From: Anaerolineae bacterium
GTDB taxonomy: Bacteria > Chloroflexota > Anaerolineae > B4-G1 > DUEL01
Length of the DNA: 5,332 nucleotides
Direction: 5' to 3'
Assembly: GCA_016926575.1 (NCBI GenBank)
Contig: JAFGOJ010000175.1
Coordinates: 1-5,332 of the forward strand
Both the position numbers and the translations under genes were made by a program. Below the pieces are notes generated by a model. The model had not been told where the DNA came from and did not search any database. It was given only the letters and a program-made list of their open reading frames with translations. This document shows positions 1 to 5,332 of this stretch, piece by piece (the first letter of the stretch is position 1; every line of letters starts with the position of its first letter).

Positions 1-1977
1 CACGAAGACCGGGTTCAGATCGACTTCGGCGATCTCCGGATAGCGGAAGGGTAACTGCGAAACGTTGACCAACGCATCGGCCAGCGCATCCAGGTCGCCT
101 GCCGCCTGGCCGCGAATGCCGGTGAGAATGGGGTAGCCGCGGATCGCGCGGATCATCTCCTCCGCACCCTGCCGGTCGACCGGCGCCAGGCGCAGCGCGA
201 CGTCGCGCCACACCTCGGTGTAGATGCCGCCCAGTCCAAACACCACCACCGGGCCGAACTGTGGGTCCCGCGACAGGCCCAGCAGCACCTCCTGGGCCGC
301 CCGCACCATCGGGTAGATCACCACGCCGCGGAAATCGTATCCTGCGGCAGCCGCCTCGATCCGCTCGAACGCCGCCTCGGCCTGGGCATCGTCCCGGATG
401 CCGAGCACCACCCCGCCCGCATCCGACTTGTGCAGGATGTCCGGCGAGACGACCTTCATCGCCACCGGGTAGCCCAGCGCAGCACAGCCCGCCACCGCCG
501 CCTCGACCGTCGACACGAAGCGGAACTCGGGCACCGGGATGCCGTTCTCCCTCAGCAGCGCCATAGCCTCCGGTTCCAACAGCATGCCCTCTCCAGGCAG
601 CGCCCGCGTCTGGGGCACCGGCTGCGGCAGCGGACGCCGCTCCACGCGCGCCGCTTCGTACCGCGCCATCTGTGCCAGCACCGCCACGGCCCGTTCGCCG
701 GTGGCGAAGTTGGGCACGCCGTGCGCCTTGAGATACGGCAGCGCCGCCGCCACGGTCTTGTCGGCCATGAAGTTCGCCGCCACCGGCTTGCCGCTCGCCT
801 GGGCCGCGTCGACCACGCCCCGCGCGTGCGAGAGTGAATCGAGATACGGCGTGCACACGTCCAGCGCCAGCGCCGCGTCATACTCCGCCAGCACCGCCGC
901 CAGCGTGCGCCGGTAGCCCGCCTCGTCCCCCTCCACCGTCATATCGAACGGGTTCTCGAACGCGCAGTACGACGGCAAGAACGCCTGCAGCTCCGCCCGC
1001 AGCGCCGCGCTGGGCGCGGCCACGTCGAGCCCCACCTCCTCCGCCCGGTCCGCCGCCAGCACGCCCGGCCCGCCCGAGTTGGTGACGATGGCCACCCTCC
1101 GCCCGCGCACCGGCGGCAGTGACACGAATCCCTTGCACAGGTCGAACATCTCCTCGATCGTGTGGGCGCGAATCGCGCCCGCCGCGCGGATGGCCGCGTC
1201 GTAGACGTCGTCCGACCCCGCCATCGACCCCGTGTGCGAGAGCGTCGCCCGCTGGCCCGAGCGCGTCCGCCCGGATTTGATCACCACCAGCGGCTTGTGC
1301 GCCGTCAGCGCCCGCGCCGCCTCCACAAACCCCTGCCCGTCCGACACGGCCTCGATGTACAGCGCCACGACCTTCGTCTCGTCATCCTCCAACAGATAAT
1401 CGAGGAAGTCGATTTCGTTCAGGTCCGCCGCGTTGCCGTAGCTGACGAACTTGGAGAAGCCCACGCCCTGCTGCTCGGCCCAGGCCAGCACCGCGCCGCC
1501 CAGCGCGCCGCTTTGGGAGATGAAGGCCACGTCTCCCGCCGGCGGGCGCGTCTCCAACGTGGGGTACAGGGCGTGGCGCGTGTTGACGATGCCCGCGCAG
1601 TTCGGCCCGACGAAACGGATGCCGTGCCGCGCCGCCACCTGGCGCACCTCGTCCTCAGCGGCGTGATTCCCCACCTCCGAGAACCCCGCCGTGATGACCA
1701 CCGCTGCCCGCACCCCTGCGCGGCCACAGTCTTCCAGCACGCCCGTCACCGCCGCGGCCGGTGCCGCTACGATCGCCAGATCCACCGGCCGGCCCACCTC
1801 CGCCACCGACGCGAACCCCGGCACGCCCAGCGCCCCTTGTGCCTTCGGATTGATGGCGACCACGTCCGCGTAGCCGCCCTCCACCATATTGCGCAGCAGC
1901 TCGTAGCCGATCTTTCCCGGCGACGTGGAGCCGCACAACGCCACCCCGCGCGGGTTGAAGAGGGCCTGCAAACTCAT
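1..1977 (-). CDS. Acyl-CoA synthetase (ADP-forming), fused alpha-beta chain, 3' end beyond the window
   Basis: Cytoplasmic enzyme that interconverts acyl-CoA + ADP + phosphate with acid + CoA + ATP. I translated the frame by eye: it is open from ATG at 1977 to the left edge, 659 residues without a stop. Seen domains: N-terminal CoA-binding Rossmann domain (about 1-130; GSTSPGKIGYELL from residue 15, VGPNCAG at 123-129); succinyl-CoA-ligase-like domain (about 145-290; ISQSGALGG at 153-161); SHTGSMAGSD at 247-256, whose His248 matches the family phosphohistidine; a second ligase domain (NSGGPG at 300-305, ENPFD at 341-345); and a C-terminal ATP-grasp domain from about 462, with HKSD at 516-519 (probable second phosphoryl-transfer His) and FGLGGIYTEV at 580-589. 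The visible end, VDLNPVFV, normally lies a few tens of residues before the C-terminus, so only a short tail should be missing. The start overlaps the iorB stop as ATGA. Context suggests aryl- or branched acyl-CoA from IorAB as substrate. Acyl preference cannot be read from sequence; succinate- or protein-acylation-type relatives are less likely here. Confidence 0.93.
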   Translation of the reverse strand, partial: MSLQALFNPRGVALCGSTSPGKIGYELLRNMVEGGYADVVAINPKAQGALGVPGFASVAEVGRPVDLAIVAAPAAAVTGVLEDCGRAGVRAAVVITAGFSEVGNHAAEDEVRQVAARHGIRFVGPNCAGIVNTRHALYPTLETRPPAGDVAFISQSGALGGAVLAWAEQQGVGFSKFVSYGNAADLNEIDFLDYLLEDDETKVVALYIEAVSDGQGFVEAARALTAHKPLVVIKSGRTRSGQRATLSHTGSMAGSDDVYDAAIRAAGAIRAHTIEEMFDLCKGFVSLPPVRGRRVAIVTNSGGPGVLAADRAEEVGLDVAAPSAALRAELQAFLPSYCAFENPFDMTVEGDEAGYRRTLAAVLAEYDAALALDVCTPYLDSLSHARGVVDAAQASGKPVAANFMADKTVAAALPYLKAHGVPNFATGERAVAVLAQMARYEAARVERRPLPQPVPQTRALPGEGMLLEPEAMALLRENGIPVPEFRFVSTVEAAVAGCAALGYPVAMKVVSPDILHKSDAGGVVLGIRDDAQAEAAFERIEAAAAGYDFRGVVIYPMVRAAQEVLLGLSRDPQFGPVVVFGLGGIYTEVWRDVALRLAPVDRQGAEEMIRAIRGYPILTGIRGQAAGDLDALADALVNVSQLPFRYPEIAEVDLNPVFV

Positions 1978-2579
1978 ACGCCCCCCTCGTCGACCGCGGC
2001 CGCCAGCCCACCCCGCAGCGCCGCACGATTCCGCTCCACGCCTCGCTTCCAGCGCGTCTCCACGGTGTAGGCCACCTCGTCGGCAGAGAGCAGCACGCCC
2101 AGCGGCGTCTGTGCCACCGCTGCGCCCAGAATGTAGACGTTCGGCGCGACCGGCGCGCCCTCGTACGTTGGAAGGCCTGCCGGGTCCAGGTAGCGCACTT
2201 CCGCCCCGGCCCCTCGAATGCGCGCCAGCACGTCGGCCAGCGCCGGGTACGGCTCCTTGCTCAGCATCACCGCCGTCGGCGCCCATACGTGGCCGTAGAG
2301 CACGAAGTGCCCCCCCGGCCGCACGAACCGCACCGCCTTGAGCGCCTCGGAAACCTCCATGGCGACAACCAGGTCCGCCCCCTTCTCGGGCAGCGTCGGC
2401 CCCGCCCCCACGCGCCCCAAGCGGAGCTGTGCCTTGACGAAGCCGCCGCGCTGAGCCATGCCCTTGGTCGGATAAAAATTGACCGGCAGGCCCTTTCGTA
2501 GCGCGGTTTCAGACAGAATCTCGCCGATGGTCAAGACGCCCTGACCACCGACGCCTACCAGGTAAATGTCGTAGTTCAT
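1974..2579 (-). CDS. iorB: Indolepyruvate:ferredoxin oxidoreductase, beta subunit
   Basis: Small (gamma-domain) subunit of the 2-oxoacid:ferredoxin oxidoreductase. It pairs with IorA to turn arylpyruvates and CoA into aryl-acetyl-CoA, CO2 and reduced ferredoxin in the cytoplasm. The protein is 201 residues, a normal length. Seen: N-terminal beta strand and glycine loop VGVGGQGVL (8-16), typical of the POR gamma domain, and the hallmark GMAQRGG at 40-46. There is no cysteine cluster, as expected for this subunit. Start: the frame can be extended to an ATG at 2645, but that would add 22 unrelated residues read inside the IorA ferredoxin domain. ATG 2579 gives the family N-terminus MNYDIYLVG, has AAGGAG 8 nt upstream, and overlaps the iorA stop as ATGA. 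Odd point: the residues before GMAQRGG are YPTK, where from memory family members usually carry an E-x-H. The 3' end overlaps the synthetase start by 4 nt. Confidence 0.93.
   Translation of the reverse strand: MNYDIYLVGVGGQGVLTIGEILSETALRKGLPVNFYPTKGMAQRGGFVKAQLRLGRVGAGPTLPEKGADLVVAMEVSEALKAVRFVRPGGHFVLYGHVWAPTAVMLSKEPYPALADVLARIRGAGAEVRYLDPAGLPTYEGAPVAPNVYILGAAVAQTPLGVLLSADEVAYTVETRWKRGVERNRAALRGGLAAAVDEGGV
1985..1988 (-). promoter_or_regulatory. Ribosome binding site for the ADP-forming synthetase, inside the iorB 3' end
   Basis: On the minus strand GAGG is followed by a run of G and then CGT before the ATG at 1977, leaving a 7-nt spacer. The site lies in the last codons of iorB (Asp-Glu-Gly-Gly-Val). 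Together with the ATGA stop/start overlap it supports this start and suggests translational coupling to iorB. Confidence 0.6.
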
Positions 2580-4441
2580 GCCAACGGCTCCTTGCGAATC
2601 GCATCGAACGGGCACACCGCCGCGCACAGCCCGCAGCCATAGCACAGAGCGGGATCGATCGTCATGACGTTATCGCCCAGTTCCAGGGCCGGGCAGCCGG
2701 TCACGCGCACGCAGGTCTTGCAGAAACGGCACGCCTCGGGGTCGACCGTCACCTTCTGCACGCGCAAGCCGCGCCGCTGCGCCTGGATGGCGCACTCCTG
2801 CCGCGCGAGGATCACCTTGACCCCCGGCAGCGTCAGCGCGTGCTGAATCGTGTCCGTCGCCGCTTCGAAATCGAAGGGGTCGATGACGAAGAACTGTTCC
2901 ACGCCCAGCGCCGGGACGATGGCGGCGATGTCGACGCGCCGGTTGCCGGGCTGGAACGCCTCGTCCGTGCCCGGATTGACCTGCATGCCGGTCATGCTCG
3001 TCCAGCCGTTGTCCATGATGATCAGCGTCATCGGCGTCTGGTGCTGCACAGCGTTCACCAGGCCCGGAATCCCGCCGTGGAAGAAGGTCGAGTCGCCAAT
3101 CGTGGCGATGACGGGCGTCTCGATGCCCGCCTGGACGTACCCCTGCGCCAGACTGACGCTCGCGCCCATCGAGACCTCATTCCACACCGTGTGGAACGGC
3201 GGGTTCATCCCTAGGATCGTGCAACCGATGTCGCCGGTGACCATCACCTGGCCTTGCTTGTACTTGAGATTCTTCAGCGCTTTGTTGATCGCCATGTAGG
3301 TGCCGCGATGCGGGCAGCCCGCGCAGACAGTGATCGGCCGCGCCGCTGCCAGGTCCTCGGCCCTGGCTCCGGCGAACAGGTCCTCCGGCACCACCAGATC
3401 GAGCGCCGCAGCGATGCCCTCCACCACCTGCCGCACGCCGTACTCGCCAATCCGCTCGAACGTGCCGTCCAGCTTACCCACGATCTTCCCCACGTACCCC
3501 GCCCCGTGCGCCTCGACGACCAGCGCGCGCTCCAGATACGGTTCCAGTTCCTCCAGCACCAGCACTCGCTCCACGTGCTCCAGCAAGGCCCGCACTTTGG
3601 CCGCCGGGAAGGGATGGACGCCGCGCACGCGCAGAACGGAGACCGCCTGTGGGTCGAAGCCGTAGCCGGCCGCGATCTCGAATCCCTCTTCGAGATACGC
3701 CGCGCACACGCCCGCAGCGACGATGCCCAGCCCGCCCAGCTGCGCGGCCAGGTCGAGCGCATTCACCCCCATCTCGTCGATCAACGCCCCCGCCTGCTCC
3801 AACCGGGCGATCAGGTCGCGGTGTTGGGCCATGCAGATCGCCGCGCCCGCCTTGGTGAACGTGTCGATGTCGTGCAGGAGCTGCGGTTCGCGCCGTGGCT
3901 CGATCTGTGGCGCGTCCGCCACGTCGACCGGGGCGGTGGAGTTGGAGAGCGCCGTCACCAGCCGCACGAACACCGGCGTGCCGGCGCGCTCCGAAATCTC
4001 GAAGGCCGTCTGGGTCAACGTGTACGCCTCGGCCACCGACGTCGGTTCCAGCATCGGCATGTCCGACATCAGCGCAAAGCCGCGCGAGTCCTGCTCCGCC
4101 ATCCCCGCGCTCACGCCGGGGTCGTCGGCGACGTAGATCACCAGCCCCCCCACGCACCCCGAATACGCAATCGAGATGATGCTGTCGTAGGCCACGTTCA
4201 GGCCCGACATTTTCATCGTGCACAGCGCCCGCTGGCCCGCCCACGCCGCCCCCGCGGCGATCTCGAAGGCCACCTTTTCGTTCGTGCTCCACTCCACGTG
4301 GACGTCGTCCAGGTCCGCCGTCAACAAGCTCGCCAGCGCCCCCGTCGAGGGCGTGCCCGGATAGCCCGTTATGACACGCGCCCCCGCGTGGACCGCCCCC
4401 AGCGCGAGCGCCTCGTTACCCGTCAGCAATCGGATACTCAA
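2576..4441 (-). CDS. iorA: Indolepyruvate:ferredoxin oxidoreductase, alpha subunit
   Basis: Large catalytic subunit of the TPP- and iron-sulfur-dependent enzyme that oxidatively decarboxylates arylpyruvates to aryl-acetyl-CoA. The protein is 621 residues, full length for the family. Domains seen in order: N-terminal pyrimidine-binding domain (about 1-180; GYPGTPST at 26-33, WSTNEK at 51-56 with the probable cofactor-activating Glu55, VADDPG, AEQDSR); a middle domain (about 235-320; RVRGVHPFP, LVLEELEPYLE); CAGCPHRG at 373-380; TPP pyrophosphate domain with GDIGC (403-407) and GDS (449-451) to DN (477-478), then TSMTGMQ; and a C-terminal 2[4Fe-4S] ferredoxin domain with Cys571/574/577/583 and Cys600/603/606/610, all eight present. 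Start is TTG at 4441: the next upstream in-frame codons hold no ATG/GTG/TTG before a TAA at 4460-4462, and AGGAGGT sits 6 nt upstream. Odd: TMKMSGLNVA where I recall TMKHVGLNVA as usual, and SAGMAEQDSR where HSSQNEQDSR is usual. This may alter substrate choice. First gene of a tight unit with iorB and the synthetase. Confidence 0.95.
   Translation of the reverse strand: MSIRLLTGNEALALGAVHAGARVITGYPGTPSTGALASLLTADLDDVHVEWSTNEKVAFEIAAGAAWAGQRALCTMKMSGLNVAYDSIISIAYSGCVGGLVIYVADDPGVSAGMAEQDSRGFALMSDMPMLEPTSVAEAYTLTQTAFEISERAGTPVFVRLVTALSNSTAPVDVADAPQIEPRREPQLLHDIDTFTKAGAAICMAQHRDLIARLEQAGALIDEMGVNALDLAAQLGGLGIVAAGVCAAYLEEGFEIAAGYGFDPQAVSVLRVRGVHPFPAAKVRALLEHVERVLVLEELEPYLERALVVEAHGAGYVGKIVGKLDGTFERIGEYGVRQVVEGIAAALDLVVPEDLFAGARAEDLAAARPITVCAGCPHRGTYMAINKALKNLKYKQGQVMVTGDIGCTILGMNPPFHTVWNEVSMGASVSLAQGYVQAGIETPVIATIGDSTFFHGGIPGLVNAVQHQTPMTLIIMDNGWTSMTGMQVNPGTDEAFQPGNRRVDIAAIVPALGVEQFFVIDPFDFEAATDTIQHALTLPGVKVILARQECAIQAQRRGLRVQKVTVDPEACRFCKTCVRVTGCPALELGDNVMTIDPALCYGCGLCAAVCPFDAIRKEPLA
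2588..2593 (-). promoter_or_regulatory. Ribosome binding site for iorB, inside the iorA 3' end
   Basis: AAGGAG on the minus strand lies 8 nt before ATG 2579, within the final Lys-Glu-Pro codons of iorA. It decides the iorB start in favour of 2579 over the upstream ATG at 2645, and with the ATGA overlap suggests that ribosomes finishing iorA restart on iorB. Confidence 0.75.
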
Positions 4442-4446
4442 TTTGT

Positions 4447-4453
4447 ACCTCCT
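4447..4453 (-). promoter_or_regulatory. Strong Shine-Dalgarno site of iorA
   Basis: The minus strand reads AGGAGGT, complementary to the 16S rRNA tail over its whole length. Six nucleotides (TACAAA) separate AGGAGG from the TTG start codon. It is the strongest ribosome binding site in the window and establishes TTG as the start despite its rarity. Confidence 0.9.
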
Positions 4454-4462
4454 AAAAATTTA

Positions 4463-4489
4463 ACCACCAAGAGCACAAAGAACACAAAG
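4463..4489. repeat. Three imperfect 9 bp direct repeats
   Basis: On the plus strand the units are accaccaag, agcacaaag and aacacaaag, adjacent and without spacers; on the minus strand they read as CTTTGTG-type units. Units 2 and 3 match at 8 of 9 positions and unit 1 matches either at 7 of 9. The block sits between the hydantoinase stop and the iorA Shine-Dalgarno site. It resembles the CTTTGTG-rich intergenic motif I recall from many environmental bacterial genomes, whose role I do not know. It is not self-complementary, so it does not form a hairpin. Confidence 0.7.
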
Positions 4490-4510
4490 ATAAAATCCTC
4501 AATCGTTATC

Positions 4511-5332
4511 TTAAACCATCACCGGTGGCGACTGCGATTCGAGCGTGGGCATGAACCGCCCCTGCCCGGTCTGCGCCACGATCTCCCCATCCTGCAACAC
4601 CGGCTGGCCGCGCTGGAACGACATCTCCGGCCATCCCAGCACCTCGCGCCCCTCGTACAGCGTGTAGCCGACGTTGCTGTGCTGATTCGCAGCAGCGATG
4701 GTGAAAGAGCGGTGCGGGTCGAAGACGACCAGGTCCGCGTCGGAGCCCACCGCGATCGTGCCTTTGCGCGGGTACAGCCCGAAAATGCGGGCCGGGTTTT
4801 CGCACAGCACCTGTACCATCCGCACCAGGCTGATCCGGCCCCGGTTGACGCCGCCGTCGTAGGTCAGCGGCAGCAGCGTCTCGATCTGCGGAGAGCCGAA
4901 CGGCTGCTCGATGAAATCGCCGTGCACGTCCTTCTGCTTCGGCGCGTGGTCCGAGGCGACCGTGTCGAGTGTGCCGTCACGCAGCGCCTCCCACAGCGCC
5001 GCGCGGTCGTTGGCGGTGCGGATGGGCGGGCCGATCTTGGCCAGCGCCCCCCGTTCGGCGTAGATCTCCTCGGTCAGCGTGAGGTACTGCGGGCAGGTCT
5101 CCGCATAGACTGGCAGCCCCTCGGCCCGCGCCTGGCGGATAGGACGCAGCGCCCGCGCCGCCGTGACGTGCGGGATGTAGAGCGGGCAGCCGGTCACTTC
5201 GGCCAGACGGATAGCGCGAAAGACCGCCTCCTCCTCCAGCGCCGCCGGCCGCGAGCGGGTGAAGTACGCCGCCGAAGCCGCCGGCCCCTTGAGGTACTTG
5301 TCCTCCAGGTAGTCGATGCCGCCGCCGTTCTC
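4511..5332 (-). CDS. Dihydropyrimidinase / D-hydantoinase family cyclic amidohydrolase, C-terminal part
   Basis: Metal-dependent amidohydrolase that opens cyclic amide rings (5,6-dihydropyrimidines, hydantoins or similar), giving N-carbamoyl amino acids; cytoplasmic. The frame is open to the right edge, so 273 C-terminal residues are seen of a usual 450-480. Counting from the window edge: ENGG at 1-4 (normally preceded by the conserved His of HxEN), SRP at about 26-28, PLYIPHVT at 50-57 with probable metal ligand His55, ETCPQYL at 78-84, ASDHAP at 126-131 with probable metal ligand Asp128, IET at 150-152, NPARIFGLYPRKG at 179-191, GSDADLVVFDP at 196-206 and a C-terminal beta-sandwich with YEGREV. 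A GTG at 5197 could look like a start but is the Val codon before TGCPLYI. CPQYL rather than CPHYL argues mildly against allantoinase; the exact substrate stays open. It ends in TAA 69 bp before iorA, so co-transcription is possible but not shown. Confidence 0.87.
   Translation of the reverse strand, partial: ENGGGIDYLEDKYLKGPAASAAYFTRSRPAALEEEAVFRAIRLAEVTGCPLYIPHVTAARALRPIRQARAEGLPVYAETCPQYLTLTEEIYAERGALAKIGPPIRTANDRAALWEALRDGTLDTVASDHAPKQKDVHGDFIEQPFGSPQIETLLPLTYDGGVNRGRISLVRMVQVLCENPARIFGLYPRKGTIAVGSDADLVVFDPHRSFTIAAANQHSNVGYTLYEGREVLGWPEMSFQRGQPVLQDGEIVAQTGQGRFMPTLESQSPPVMV

Larger units (their letters stand above)
4442..4510 (-). other. AT-rich intergenic leader of iorA
   Basis: This 69 bp gap is about 33% GC by hand count, while the flanking genes are strongly GC-rich. 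It holds the iorA Shine-Dalgarno site, an AT stretch directly upstream of it, and a 9 bp triple repeat. I found no stem-loop followed by a T-run in either direction, so no intrinsic terminator for the hydantoinase gene, and no convincing -35/-10 pair. It is the only non-coding stretch in the window. A promoter for the ior unit may lie here or upstream. Confidence 0.7.

Noticed and set aside
1..1977. Frameshift or decay in the synthetase gene
   Set aside because: Codon-by-codon reading shows one unbroken frame with both probable phosphoryl-transfer histidines and all domains in order; the missing 3' end is due to the window edge.
1162..2070. A 302-residue open frame on the plus strand
   Set aside because: It lies antisense to the synthetase gene, is rich in Arg, His and Pro, shows no recognisable domain, and has no ribosome binding site. 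The minus frame beneath it has clear family motifs throughout.
2580..2645. Longer iorB with an ATG start at 2645
   Set aside because: The extra 22 residues are out-of-frame IorA ferredoxin-domain codons and do not look like an IorB N-terminus. The start at 2579 has a proper ribosome binding site and the family N-terminal sequence.
3474..4292. A 272-residue open frame on the minus strand inside iorA
   Set aside because: It is a frame-shifted reading of iorA, dominated by Gly, Arg and Ala as expected from GC-rich codons; the iorA frame is intact and carries all its motifs.
4463..4489. The 9 bp repeats as part of a CRISPR array or an insertion-sequence end
   Set aside because: Units are too short, have no spacers, and are not inverted; no transposase or target duplication is visible.
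4442..4510. A promoter in the gap, for example TTGAGG or TTTGTG as -35 with TTAAAT as -10
   Set aside because: The spacing and matches are weak, and a -10 at TTAAAT would start transcription within or next to the Shine-Dalgarno site. AT-rich sequence gives such matches by chance.
5195..5197. GTG at 5197 as the start of the hydantoinase gene
   Set aside because: The frame stays open to the window edge and the upstream residues (ENGG, SRP, EEEAVFRAIRLAE) are family-typical, so this GTG is an internal Val codon.

Overview
This 5.3 kb window is GC-rich and tightly packed, and every gene I can support lies on the minus strand. Read in transcription order (right to left) it holds four genes: the C-terminal part of a dihydropyrimidinase/D-hydantoinase-type amidohydrolase (5332-4511, open at the right edge), a 69 bp AT-rich gap, iorA (4441-2576), iorB (2579-1974), and a fused ADP-forming acyl-CoA synthetase (1977 to the left edge, 3' end missing). 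I see no RNA genes, mobile elements, CRISPR arrays or plus-strand genes. The many long open frames on the plus strand and in the other minus frames are by-products of GC-rich codon use.

The last three genes form one functional unit. IorA and IorB are the two subunits of a thiamine-pyrophosphate, iron-sulfur 2-oxoacid:ferredoxin oxidoreductase (indolepyruvate type). It oxidatively decarboxylates arylpyruvates from transaminated aromatic amino acids to aryl-acetyl-CoA and reduces ferredoxin. The ADP-forming synthetase can then convert the acyl-CoA plus ADP and phosphate to the free acid, CoA and ATP. This is the substrate-level phosphorylation route known from peptide-fermenting archaea such as Pyrococcus. 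Both junctions (iorA-iorB and iorB-acd) are ATGA overlaps with a Shine-Dalgarno sequence in the upstream gene, so translational coupling is likely. iorA starts at TTG behind a near-perfect AGGAGGT. The hydantoinase gene is separate by spacing, but I found no terminator or clear promoter in the gap, so read-through from it into iorA is possible.

The organism is probably an anaerobic, amino-acid-using bacterium with a high-GC genome. A Chloroflexota (Anaerolineae-like) origin is my best guess, from the gene set, the fused synthetase and the style of the intergenic repeat, but the window does not prove it. The most interesting points are unusual residues at conserved motifs in both Ior subunits, and a three-unit 9 bp repeat in the iorA leader. 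I see no evidence of a wholly new biological system; the window looks like ordinary but well-organised catabolic and energy metabolism.
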